NCBI GenBank assembly: GCA_020441905.1
Contig: JAGRLG010000010.1
Coordinates: 1 to 43,416, forward strand
Source: Rhodobiaceae bacterium
Lineage (GTDB): Bacteria > Pseudomonadota > Alphaproteobacteria > Rhizobiales > NORP267
Direction: 5' to 3'
Length of the DNA: 43,416 bases
In this document: positions 16,359 to 23,501 of the stretch, piece by piece
How positions within the stretch are numbered: position 1 is the first letter of the stretch
Layout of the letters: each line of letters starts with the position of its first letter
Translations under genes and position numbers: made by a program
The notes under the pieces: model-generated
Database searches by the model: none
Told to the model about the DNA's origin: nothing
The model's input: the letters and a program-made list of their open reading frames with translations, nothing else

Positions 16359-17492
16359 TCACTGGAACAGGCGCAGCACATTCTGGTCGGCCTGGGACGC
16401 CATGGACAGCGCGGTGGAGGAAAGCTGCTGGCGGGTTTGCAGGGCCAGCAGGTTGGCGCCTTCCTCATTGGTGTCGGCCAGGGTCAGCCCGGCGGCCCCG
16501 GTCTCAAGGGTGTTGATCAGGTTCTTGGTGAAGTCGCGGCGCACCTCGACGACATTGAGATTGGTGCCGAACGTGGAAGCCTGCTGGCGCAGGGTAGCGG
16601 TGGCGCCATCCAGCGCCGAGAGCACGGCATTGATTTCCTTGTTGCCCTGGAAATTGTCGGCGCTGGCCGAAAGGCCAAGGCCGGCGGCGGTGAAATCGAC
16701 GCCGCCCATGACCAGCTTGCTCGAAGAATCCTCATTGAAAACAACGGTCAAGGTGTCGCCATCGAGAAGATTGATGGCGTTGAACTTGGCGTCGCGGGCG
16801 AGCTGGGAAATCTGGTTGACGATCTCGTTGAACTGGGCGGCGAAACCTTGCCGGTCGGTATTGGTCGTCGATGTCGTGGTGCCGGCGGTAAGGCCGAGAT
16901 CGTCGAGATTGGTGCCCTGGGTGCCTTCCGAAAGGGTCAGGCTGCCGCTGTCCAGCACCTCGATTTCCAGCATGCCGGTGCCACTCAGCCTGACCGACGC
17001 GTTGGTGTTGGCATCGAGCGCGGAAACCAGATCGCCGACGCTCTGATTGGCGGCGTCGGTGACGGTAAAGGTGGTGACGACGCCGCCGGCATTGATCTGC
17101 ACGGTGTCGCCATTGGCGAAATTCAGCGTGTTGAGCTTGGCGCTGCCGGAAAGCGCGGTGGTGCCGGCGACGCTGGCCACCGTCGAGGTCTTTTGCAGCG
17201 CCTGGTTGGCGGCCGCCTTGGCGGTATCGACAAGCTTCAGGATCGAGGAAATGCCATCGTCGGCGGCCTTGAGCGTCTGCACCGAAAGATCGACCGCGTC
17301 GAGGAGGCGATTGAGGTCGCCTGCGCGGCTGTTCAGGGATGCCGATGTGAAAAAAGCGGTTGGATCGTCCAAAGCGCTGTTGACCTTAAGCCCGGTCGCC
17401 AGGCGTTCCTGGGTGACACCGAGCAGTTTGGCGGAATTTTGCAGTGCAAGAAGGTTGCCGCGGACCGCAGCCGAAAGGACAATGTCAGCCAT
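16359..17492 (-). CDS. flagellin 3 of 4 (divergent)
   Basis: A 377-residue flagellin with complete ends (MADIVLSAAVRGNLLALQNS at the start, ASQADQNVLRLFQ at the end). It is the most diverged of the four: it begins MADIV instead of MSEIT, its D1 helices differ at many positions, and it ends with an extra Gln. The central domain has its own sequence (NTLNFANGDTVQINAGG, then SGTGMLEIEVLDSG). A minor flagellin with a distinct place in the filament, such as next to the hook, is possible; this is inferred by analogy with multi-flagellin filaments. Its upstream CtrA box is the only exact match among the flagellins, and its ribosome site (AGAAAG) is the weakest. Confidence 0.94.
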   Translation of the reverse strand: MADIVLSAAVRGNLLALQNSAKLLGVTQERLATGLKVNSALDDPTAFFTSASLNSRAGDLNRLLDAVDLSVQTLKAADDGISSILKLVDTAKAAANQALQKTSTVASVAGTTALSGSAKLNTLNFANGDTVQINAGGVVTTFTVTDAANQSVGDLVSALDANTNASVRLSGTGMLEIEVLDSGSLTLSEGTQGTNLDDLGLTAGTTTSTTNTDRQGFAAQFNEIVNQISQLARDAKFNAINLLDGDTLTVVFNEDSSSKLVMGGVDFTAAGLGLSASADNFQGNKEINAVLSALDGATATLRQQASTFGTNLNVVEVRRDFTKNLINTLETGAAGLTLADTNEEGANLLALQTRQQLSSTALSMASQADQNVLRLFQ

Positions 17493-17566
17493 CTATATGC
17501 TTTCTAATATAAAATGCCCGAATCCTGGGGCGCCTCAAACAATTAACGCATCCTTTCATTGCATGG

Positions 17567-17581
17567 TTAACCAGCCGTTAA
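17567..17581 (-). promoter_or_regulatory. candidate CtrA box of flagellin 3 (exact consensus)
   Basis: TTAA-CCAGCCG-TTAA on the plus strand is an exact TTAA-N7-TTAA. Because the defined bases are palindromic it is exact on both strands. It lies 74 bp upstream of the ATG at 17492, in the same relative position as the boxes of flagellins 1 and 2. Confidence 0.75.
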
Positions 17582-17717
17582 TGGCGGCTGCCCGGCAGGC
17601 AAATTCTGCTATTTCGCAGGCAGGTTCCGGCGCACGGGGCGGGGAGCGCAGAGACAGCGCGGCGGCCCGGGCGGACCGGGCGGGGCGGACAGATCTGGGG
17701 GGGCGGGGCAAAGAAAA

Positions 17718-17741
17718 AAGGCGGGGCCGCGGCCCCGCCTT
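17718..17741 (-). terminator. intrinsic terminator of flagellin 4
   Basis: AAGGCGGGGCC and GGCCCCGCCTT form a near-continuous palindrome at 17718-17741. On the minus strand it is followed by TTTTCTTTG. It starts 27 bp after the stop of flagellin 4. Confidence 0.85.
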
Positions 17742-17768
17742 CGCAGTCTTGAGTGTTCCGATACGCGG

Positions 17769-18893
17769 TCAGAACAGACGCAGCACGTTCTGGTCGGCCT
17801 GGGAGGCCAGCGAAAGGGCCACGGACGACAGCTGCTGGCGGGTCTGCAAGGCCAGCAGGTTGGCGCCTTCCTCATTGGTATCGGCGATCGTCAGGTTGGC
17901 GGCGCCGGTTTCCAGGGTGTTGATCAGGTTCTTGGTGAAGTCCTGGCGCACTTCCACCACCGACAGGTTCGAACCGAAGGTCGAAGCCTGCTGGCGCAGC
18001 GTGGAGATGGCAGTATCCAGTTCGCCAAGCGCGGCGGTGATCGAAGCATCGTCCTGGAAGCTGTCGGTCGAGGCCGAAACGCCAAGGCCGGCGGCATTGA
18101 AGGTGACGCCGGTGATCGACAGGGTGCTGGAGCCGTCTTCGTTGAAGATGACGCTCAGGCTGTCGCCATTCAGCAGGTTGTTGCCGTTGAAGCCGGCGTC
18201 GGCCGCAAGCTGGTTGATCTGGGTGCGCAGGGAGTCGAACTGCGTCGCCAGGGTGGAGCGGCTGGTATTGACCGTGCCGGTGGTGGTGGCGGCGGTCAGG
18301 CCGAGGGCTGCCAGCGGCGAGTTGGTGCCTTCGGCGAGCGTCAGGTCTTCGCCATTGGTGGCTTCGATGCGCAGCTTGCCGCTGACCACGGTCGCCTTGA
18401 CATTGGCGACGGCGCTCAGGCTGGTGGCGACGTCGTTGATGGTTTCGGTGTCGGCGATGGTGATGGTGACGGCGGAGGCCGAACCGACCTTGACGGTGAA
18501 GGTGTCGCCGTCGGTGATGGTGGTGTTGGCGCCAAGATCGCCGGTGGACGAGTGATCGACGGTCGAATTCACGACAGCCGTGGACGCCGTGCTCTGCTGG
18601 GCCTGGCGGGCCGTGGCCTGAGCATTTTCGACCAGCTTGGTGATGGCCGAGATGCCGTCATCGGCGGCCTGAAGGGTCTGAACCGCGAGGCCGACCGAGT
18701 CGAGCAGGCGATTGAGGTCGCCGGCGCGGCTGTTCAGCGAGGCAGCGGTAAAGAAAGACGTCGGATCGTCCAGCGCACTGTTGACCTTGAGGCCGGTTGC
18801 GAGCCGTTCCTGCGTGCTGGCGAGGGAGTTCGCGGTGGATTGCAGCGACAGCAGGTTGTTCCGCACTGCCGATGAGAGGGTGATTTCGCTCAT
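17769..18893 (-). CDS. flagellin 4 of 4
   Basis: A 374-residue flagellin with complete D0/D1 ends (MSEITLSSAVRNNLLSLQST at the start). The central domain is almost the same as in flagellin 1 (both have VNSTVDHS, GDTFTVKVGSASAVTITIAD and LTLAEGTNSPLAALGLTAAT), while the D1 helices carry independent changes (STANSLASTQ, NAQATARQAQQS). It is first in the gene order on the minus strand, behind a FlaG-like gene. The start at 18893 follows AAAGGGA. It is likely monocistronic, with its own CtrA-like box and terminator. Confidence 0.95.
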   Translation of the reverse strand: MSEITLSSAVRNNLLSLQSTANSLASTQERLATGLKVNSALDDPTSFFTAASLNSRAGDLNRLLDSVGLAVQTLQAADDGISAITKLVENAQATARQAQQSTASTAVVNSTVDHSSTGDLGANTTITDGDTFTVKVGSASAVTITIADTETINDVATSLSAVANVKATVVSGKLRIEATNGEDLTLAEGTNSPLAALGLTAATTTGTVNTSRSTLATQFDSLRTQINQLAADAGFNGNNLLNGDSLSVIFNEDGSSTLSITGVTFNAAGLGVSASTDSFQDDASITAALGELDTAISTLRQQASTFGSNLSVVEVRQDFTKNLINTLETGAANLTIADTNEEGANLLALQTRQQLSSVALSLASQADQNVLRLF

Positions 18894-18999
18894 TTCAAGT
18901 CCCTTTCTAGGGTTTGGTGACTTGCAAGCTCTTCTGAGCTCTTGAGGTGGCAGTATTGGTAGCTACGAGCAAAAGAATGATGAATATATATAGTTAAGA

Positions 19000-19028
19000 C
19001 ACGTTATCTTTAATCAGTCCCTAACGTG
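19000..19028. promoter_or_regulatory. inverted repeat enclosing the CtrA-like box of flagellin 4
   Basis: CACGTTA (19000-19006) and TAACGTG (19022-19028) are perfect inverted 7-bp arms with a 15-bp spacer, so their centres are two helical turns apart. Inside lies TTAA-TCAGTCC-CTAA (19010-19024), a 7 of 8 match to TTAA-N7-TTAA, 116 bp before the flagellin start. A second regulator overlapping CtrA is possible. Confidence 0.5.
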
Positions 19029-19131
19029 GCTGGAGGCCATCAAAAGCCATGAGCCGGGGCAGGGCGCGAAAAGCATCTTTCTGTTGAAGGTCCATGCCGT
19101 TTGTCCCGCCTGGCGCTTTTCGTCGGGCAAG

Positions 19132-19551
19132 CTATACGGAGCGCTTCGGCAGCGTCGAGGTTCCGTTTTCCGCGCGGGTGTAATAGCGGATCTTCATTTG
19201 CTGCTCGGTCGGAAACTGGGCGACGACTTCGCCGGTTTCGCGAGAAACGCTCTGGAAAATGACATCCCGGGTCACCGGGTCGATCTCGACATTGGCGATC
19301 GTCCTGGACGGCGCCGGCTCGGCGGCGTCGAACTTGGCCGGCGCCGACTCCGTCACCTGCCGGGCGGCACTGGCCGTGCTGTCCGTACTGGATCGGTGTG
19401 GCTGCTCGCTCGTCTTGGCGGGAGCAACCGCGGCTTCTACCGCAAGCTCCATGGCTCTAGCATCCTTGCCTGCGGCCGATGCTTCTATCGGCCTGTTCGC
19501 ACCCGCACTCATAAATGGTTGCGGATGCCTGAAAGCGGCAATCGAGTTCAT
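19132..19551 (-). CDS. FlaG-like protein
   Basis: A 139-residue protein with a variable Ala/Pro/Ser-rich N-terminal two-thirds and a conserved C-terminal block (VEIDPVTRDVIFQSVSRET, then GEVVAQFPTEQQMKIRY). This block has the pattern of the FlaG family: a D-x-T segment, ET-GEVV and a P-x-EQ helix. FlaG proteins are often encoded beside flagellin genes and affect filament length or capping in some bacteria. The ATG at 19551 follows TGAGG; a TTG in frame at 19596 would add 15 residues and seems less likely. It lies 238 bp upstream of flagellin 4 on the same strand, with no terminator that I can see. Confidence 0.7.
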   Translation of the reverse strand: MNSIAAFRHPQPFMSAGANRPIEASAAGKDARAMELAVEAAVAPAKTSEQPHRSSTDSTASAARQVTESAPAKFDAAEPAPSRTIANVEIDPVTRDVIFQSVSRETGEVVAQFPTEQQMKIRYYTRAENGTSTLPKRSV

Positions 19552-19733
19552 TTCTTGAACCTCACGTATGATCCCTGCCCTTTGGAATGCATACAATGGC
19601 TCAGTACTGATGCTAGCGCGAAATGATTGCGGATTCCTTACGCCAGAATTCAGAATTCATTATTTATATTTTTGGCGGAAATCCGGAATAAATATTCCTG
19701 TTCACAAGATGGAATCCGGTGCCTATCAAAGTA

Positions 19734-19765
19734 AAAGGCCGGCCCCGACTAAGAGTGCGGCCTTT
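19734..19765 (-). terminator. terminator after flbY
   Basis: AAAGGCCG (19734-19741) and CGGCCTTT (19758-19765) form an 8-bp stem with a 16-base loop. On the minus strand TTTTACTTT follows. It lies 46 bp after the flbY stop and closes the flgI-flgJ-flbY operon. The remaining 180 bp up to the FlaG-like start are AT-rich with no other feature. Confidence 0.7.
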
Positions 19766-19810
19766 ACCATTTGGGCTGTTCTTGGCGTGCCGGTGGCGGC
19801 GGCGGGCTAT

Positions 19811-20305
19811 TCAGGCGCGGCGGTTGACCGCCACTGCCGCCGCCTTGGAGGGAGCTGCTGTCGAAGCGGAGCGCGAATAGGTGCGGGGGCCGCCGGAACG
19901 CTCGCCCATCCGTTCGGCGGTCTTGCGGATCAGGGATGCTGAAACCTCGCGCAAGGATTCCAGTATGCGTTCGTTTTCCAGGATGCTGGCGCGAAAGGCG
20001 TGATGCTTGCGGGCGAGCTTCTCGACCTGGCCCGGGGCAAGGCGGCGAACTTCGGCGGCCAGGGCCTTGTAGCGGGTGATCTCGCGGATATAGGCGCCGG
20101 CGAGATCTTTCTTGTCATCCTGCAACAACTCGGCCTCGGCGATATCCATCGCCTTCAGGTAGCGGGTTTCGGCCTCGACCACCGCCTTGAGCGGCTCCAT
20201 CAGCTGTTCGATGGCGGCGCAAATCGCCTCGGCATCGGCGGCGCTGGCCACGGTGCCGGCCGGGTTGCCGGCGCTCTGGGGGGTGGCTGCGTTGGTCGTG
20301 TTCAT
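19811..20305 (-). CDS. flbY: FlbY/FlgN-like flagellar protein
   Basis: A 164-residue, largely helical protein. After an Ala/Thr-rich start it has long helices (AICAAIEQLMEPLKAVVEAET, then LAAEVRRLAPGQVEKLARKH) and a basic tail. This is the size, fold pattern and gene position of FlbY in Caulobacter, behind flgI and the rod-binding protein gene. The helical pattern is also that of FlgN, the export chaperone of FlgK and FlgL, so a chaperone role is plausible but unproven. The start overlaps the flgJ stop by ATGA, so the genes are translationally coupled. Confidence 0.72.
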   Translation of the reverse strand: MNTTNAATPQSAGNPAGTVASAADAEAICAAIEQLMEPLKAVVEAETRYLKAMDIAEAELLQDDKKDLAGAYIREITRYKALAAEVRRLAPGQVEKLARKHHAFRASILENERILESLREVSASLIRKTAERMGERSGGPRTYSRSASTAAPSKAAAVAVNRRA

Positions 20306-20664
20306 TGGTTCTGCCCTTCCTGTATGGCCAAGATTTCCCGATAGACCTCGTCGGCAAGACCGATGCCGCCGCTGGCGCTGACTTCCCTGGCGTATTCGTC
20401 CGCCAGCATTTCGCGGAACACTTCCTCGCCATAGCCACCGCCAAAGGGCGCCTCGGTCTTGAGCCCCGAGAACATTTGCTGAAACATCGTCGAAAGGAAC
20501 ACGGCCTCGAAATCCTTGGCGGCGGCGCGCGCCTTTTCCTTGGCGCTGCCGATATGGGCGCTGGTCGAAAGAGCGGCCTCGGCGGCGCCGTCGCGGCGCC
20601 CGGCCTGGGCGGCGAACAGGGCGCGCGAGGCGGCCGATGCGGGCATGGCGCCGGCCGGGTTCAT
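20302..20664 (-). CDS. flgJ: rod-binding protein, FlgJ N-terminal domain only
   Basis: A 120-residue protein with the FlgJ rod-binding signature KDFEAVFLSTMFQQMFSGLK, then GGGYGEEVFREMLADEYAREV. The C-terminal muramidase domain of enterobacterial FlgJ is absent. This is the normal single-domain form in alphaproteobacteria, sometimes annotated cheL. It caps the growing rod in the periplasm, and a separate lytic enzyme must open the peptidoglycan. I chose the ATG at 20664, which overlaps the flgI stop as TGATG; a GTG one codon earlier is possible. It sits between flgI and flbY. Confidence 0.88.
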   Translation of the reverse strand: MNPAGAMPASAASRALFAAQAGRRDGAAEAALSTSAHIGSAKEKARAAAKDFEAVFLSTMFQQMFSGLKTEAPFGGGYGEEVFREMLADEYAREVSASGGIGLADEVYREILAIQEGQNQ

Positions 20665-21872
20665 CACATCACCTCGATTTCCGCCTGCAAGGCGCCGGAC
20701 GCCTTGATGGATTGCAGAATGGCGATCATGTCGCGCGGCCCGATGCCGAGGGAATTGAGGCCATCGACAAGTTCCTGCAGGGTGATGCTCTCGCGCAGCA
20801 CGGCGAGGCGGCGCTGGTTCTCGTCGTCGACCTGAACCTCGGTGCGCGGCACCACCACGGTCTGGCCGTTGCGCGAGAAAGGCTCGGGCTGGCTGACCTG
20901 GGGCGTTTCGGTAATCAGGACGGTGAGGTTTCCCTGTGCGATCGCCACCATGGAAACGCGAACGTCGCGTCCCATGACAATGATGCCCGATTGCTCGTCG
21001 ATCACCACCTTGGCGACCTGATCGGGCTCGACCTGCAGGCGCTCGATATCGGTCAGCAACTGCACGATATTGCCGCCATAGCCCTTGGGCAGGGCCAGGC
21101 GCACGGTTCCGGGGTCGGCGGCAATGGCGGAGCGCGAACCGACGAAATCATTGATGGTCTGGGCGATGCGGTTGGCGGTGGTGAGGTCGGGATTGCGCAG
21201 GGCCAGGCGCAATTCCCGCGCCGCGGCCAGGTCATAGGGGATTTCGCGCTCGATCAGGGCGCCGTTGGCGATGCGCCCCACCGTGGGAACGCCGCGGGTG
21301 ATCGAGGCGGCGGCGCCCTCGGCGGAGAATCCGGCGATGGCGACAGACCCTTGGGCCACCGCATAGACTTCGCTGTCGGCGCCCATCAGCGGGGTTACCA
21401 GCAAGGTGCCGCCCTGGAGGCTGGAGGCGTCGCCAAGGGCCGAAACGGTGACGTCCATGCGGGTGCCCTGGGTCGAGAAGGCGGCAAGGTTTCCCGTTAC
21501 CATGACGGCGGCGACGTTGGCGGTGCGCAGATTGGTGCCGCGGGTGTTGACGCCAAGGCGTTCCAGCATGGCCATCAGGCTCTGGCGGGTGAAAGGCGAA
21601 TTGTTGAGCGAATCTCCGGTGCCGTTGAGGCCGACGACGAGGCCGTAACCGACGAGCTGGTTGTCGCGGACACCCTCGACATTGGCCAGATCCTTGATTC
21701 GGGACGCGCCCATCGATGGCGCGGTCGCGGCGGTCAGCAGCAGGAGGGCGAGCAGAAGGCTGGCAGAAAGATTGGCCGAAAGATTGGCCAAAAGGCTGGA
21801 AAAAAAGCCTGCCGGACCGCGGGCGCGGCGGCGGCGGGCGGCGGCTGATTCCTGGTGCCTCAACTGGATCAT
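20664..21872 (-). CDS. flgI: flagellar P-ring protein FlgI
   Basis: A 402-residue precursor. Typical FlgI blocks are RIKDLANVEGVRDNQLVGYG, LVVGLNGTGDSLNNSPFTRQ, NVAAVMVTGNL and PLMGADSEVYAVAQG. The N-terminus is Arg-rich and then hydrophobic (about 22-50) with cleavage near the Ala-rich SMGASR, so it goes to the periplasm by Sec. A small repeat (LLANLSANLSAS) in the signal region corresponds to a short tandem repeat in the DNA. FlgI forms the peptidoglycan-level ring around the rod. It is first in the operon flgI-flgJ-flbY and has a sigma-54 promoter at 21948-21963. Confidence 0.95.
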   Translation of the reverse strand: MIQLRHQESAAARRRRARGPAGFFSSLLANLSANLSASLLLALLLLTAATAPSMGASRIKDLANVEGVRDNQLVGYGLVVGLNGTGDSLNNSPFTRQSLMAMLERLGVNTRGTNLRTANVAAVMVTGNLAAFSTQGTRMDVTVSALGDASSLQGGTLLVTPLMGADSEVYAVAQGSVAIAGFSAEGAAASITRGVPTVGRIANGALIEREIPYDLAAARELRLALRNPDLTTANRIAQTINDFVGSRSAIAADPGTVRLALPKGYGGNIVQLLTDIERLQVEPDQVAKVVIDEQSGIIVMGRDVRVSMVAIAQGNLTVLITETPQVSQPEPFSRNGQTVVVPRTEVQVDDENQRRLAVLRESITLQELVDGLNSLGIGPRDMIAILQSIKASGALQAEIEVM

Positions 21873-21947
21873 CGAATGGCGGGCCTTGCTCTCAAGTGTC
21901 GCTGGCGGGGCTCAGGGCACATGCGTGTTGCCCCGCCCAAAATCCGT

Positions 21948-21963
21948 TGCCAGAAACATGCCA
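21948..21963 (-). promoter_or_regulatory. sigma-54 promoter of flgI
   Basis: On the minus strand TGGCATG-TTTC-TGGC-A matches TGGCACG-N4-TTGC-W with two mismatches and exact GG-to-GC spacing. It is 75 bp upstream of the flgI ATG. The 311-bp divergent region between flgI and fliX holds this site, the palindrome at 22060 and the CtrA-like box at 22080. Confidence 0.7.
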
Positions 21964-22059
21964 AGTTGGCGCGCGCGGCTGTTGAGACGTAACCTGTTGT
22001 AATTTATTGGCATTTCTTGGAAGATTTGCTGCTTCCCCCTGTCGGAGAGGTGGCATGGG

Positions 22060-22072
22060 GGCAAAATTTGCC
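22060..22072. promoter_or_regulatory. ftr-like palindrome between flgI and fliX
   Basis: GGCAAA-A-TTTGCC is a perfect palindrome with core GGCA-N5-TGCC. It is 96 bp upstream of the flgI sigma-54 site, as expected for an enhancer, and 7 bp before the CtrA-like box of fliX, so it could act on both genes. Confidence 0.6.
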
Positions 22073-22079
22073 GGTCGGA

Positions 22080-22094
22080 TTTACCAGCCGTTAA
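22080..22094 (+). promoter_or_regulatory. candidate CtrA box of fliX
   Basis: TTTA-CCAGCCG-TTAA matches 7 of 8 defined bases of TTAA-N7-TTAA, 89 bp before the fliX ATG. In Caulobacter fliX is a class II gene activated by CtrA. Confidence 0.65.
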
Positions 22095-22183
22095 CCTTGG
22101 CGGGAAAATCTGTCCGCATCGGTGCCGCTCGCAGGCGCCAAGGGGGCACTGGCCGCAAGCGGCCGGTGGAGACAACGCAACTC

Positions 22184-22597
22184 ATGCGCATCAATGGCAC
22201 AAATCGAATAGGGTCTGTTGCTTCGGGCGGGGCCAGGCGCAGCGGCGGCGCGCGGCCGGCATTTTCGGTTGGCGGCAGCGACGCCGCCAAGCCCGCCGGC
22301 GCCACCCGCGCCGCGCAGTCCATCGCCGGCATAGACGCCATCGTTACCATCCAGAGCGTTGGCGATGCCCTGTCTTCGAAGAAAAGGGCGGTCCGGCGCG
22401 GCAACGCCATGCTCGATCTCCTCGACGAGTTGCGTATCGATCTTCTGTCCGGGGACATTTCGTCGCATAAACTGGGACGGCTGATGCGGCTCGTCGACGA
22501 AAAGCTGCCCAATATCGAGCCTGGCCCGGTCCGTGACGTTCTTGAAGAAATCGAGCTGCGGGCACGGGTTGAGATCGCCAAGCGCGAATTGTCATAA
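22184..22597 (+). CDS. fliX: flagellar assembly regulator FliX
   Basis: A 137-residue protein. The N-terminus (MRINGTNRIGSVASGG) and the C-terminal helical region (LLDELRIDLLSGDISSHKLG, then DEKLPNIEPGPVRDVLEEIE) match FliX. In Caulobacter FliX binds FlbD and links completion of early basal-body assembly to sigma-54-dependent transcription. The ATG at 22184 is preceded by GGAG at 22167; the frame is open further up, but that stretch covers the control sites. It is divergent from flgI. Its presence predicts FlbD elsewhere in the genome. Confidence 0.9.
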   Translation: MRINGTNRIGSVASGGARRSGGARPAFSVGGSDAAKPAGATRAAQSIAGIDAIVTIQSVGDALSSKKRAVRRGNAMLDLLDELRIDLLSGDISSHKLGRLMRLVDEKLPNIEPGPVRDVLEEIELRARVEIAKRELS

Positions 22598-22752
22598 TCC
22601 TGTCAAATCAAGGCTTTTATCTGCGCCCGCGCCCTTGGCGGCGGCAGCGGCGGCGGCAGGTCCGAATCACAATGGACCGAATGCGTTTGCCGATGGCGCG
22701 CCGGGCCTTCCGGGACGGGCCGGCAACGGGCCCGGCACGCGGCAAAATCCGG

Positions 22753-22767
22753 TTTCCGTAACGGAAA
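22753..22767. promoter_or_regulatory. palindrome upstream of the dksA promoter
   Basis: TTTCCGT-A-ACGGAAA is a perfect palindrome with a one-base centre, 23 bp before the -35 hexamer of dksA. It has the form of a repressor or activator operator. The binding protein is unknown. The rest of the 258-bp fliX-dksA gap is GC-rich with short GGC repeats. Confidence 0.5.
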
Positions 22768-22790
22768 TTCGAGGAAGCGGCGCTAAGTGA

Positions 22791-22819
22791 TTGTCAGATG
22801 GCGCTTGCGTCGTTATAAC
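22791..22819 (+). promoter_or_regulatory. sigma-70-type promoter of dksA
   Basis: TTGTCA (22791-22796) and TATAAC (22814-22819) are separated by exactly 17 bp, both close to the -35/-10 consensus. Transcription would begin near 22826, about 30 bases before the ATG. Confidence 0.65.
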
Positions 22820-22855
22820 CTCGCCCCCAAAGAGGAAATCTCGAGGTAATCGGGA

Positions 22856-23266
22856 ATGAATATAGTGGAGGACTACAAGCCTACGGATACTGAGCCGTTC
22901 ATGAACGAACGGCAAAGGCAGTATTTTCGCAAGAAATTGCAGGCTTGGAAGGAAGAGATTCTTCGCGAATCGCGTGAAACGTTGCTGAATCTCCAGGAAG
23001 AAAACCAGAATCACCCAGATATCGCGGACCGGGCTTCTTCGGAAACCGACCGCGCCATAGAGCTTCGCGCGCGGGACCGGCAGCGAAAACTGATTGCCAA
23101 GATCGATTCCGCTCTCAAGCGGATCGATGAGGGCACCTACGGTTACTGCGAGGAAACCGGGGAGCCGATCAGCCTCAGGCGTCTGGATGCGCGGCCCATC
23201 GCGACCCTGTCGATCGAGGCGCAGGAACGCCATGAACGGCGCGAACGCGTCTATCGGGACGACTAG
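22856..23266 (+). CDS. dksA: DksA-type RNA polymerase-binding regulator with a reduced zinc site
   Basis: A 136-residue DksA. The coiled coil is followed by the tip motif DIADRA (55-60), which in E. coli contacts the polymerase secondary channel. The globular domain reads GYCEETGEPISLRRLDARPI. Of the four zinc cysteines of E. coli DksA only Cys98 remains; the others are Thr101, Ser119 and Ala122. Single-Cys DksA is known in alphaproteobacteria such as Rhodobacter, so this is a variant and not a broken gene. It works with ppGpp in the stringent response. Caulobacter-type clusters can carry dksA here. The ATG at 22856 gives the normal length. Confidence 0.92.
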   Translation: MNIVEDYKPTDTEPFMNERQRQYFRKKLQAWKEEILRESRETLLNLQEENQNHPDIADRASSETDRAIELRARDRQRKLIAKIDSALKRIDEGTYGYCEETGEPISLRRLDARPIATLSIEAQERHERRERVYRDD

Positions 23267-23320
23267 GGGTTCTCCCACCGCCTGATCTGCAAAGTGAATC
23301 GCGGGCCGGCAATGCGCGTC

Positions 23321-23376
23321 CCTTGCCGCGCCCTTGCCGCGCCCCTTGCCGCGCCTTGCCGCGCCTTGCCGCTGCC
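23321..23376. repeat. degenerate 10-12-bp tandem repeat after dksA
   Basis: CTTGCCGCGCC-like units recur about five times in 56 bp (CCCTTGCCGCG, CCCTTGCCGCG, CCCCTTGCCGCG, CCTTGCCGCG, CCTTGCCGC). It lies in the 235-bp gap between dksA and the methyltransferase-like gene. The following 120 bp are clearly AT-richer. Confidence 0.65.
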
Positions 23377-23501
23377 ATGTTGATTAATGGCAGTTGAGCC
23401 GTTAGTGTTCCGCCGATCAAATATATCGTCAATTATTGAGCCGGCAGAACATATTGTGCTTTCGGCCATGGCGTATTTTATTGAACGGGAGTATCGAAGT
23501 T

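Noticed and set aside
17047..18555. A 500-codon plus-strand frame across flagellins 3 and 4
   Set aside because: Antisense to two clear flagellin genes and spans their terminator and promoter; no domain pattern.
23281..23400. GC-rich repeats after dksA as an intrinsic terminator
   Set aside because: The units are direct repeats, not inverted, and no T-run follows.
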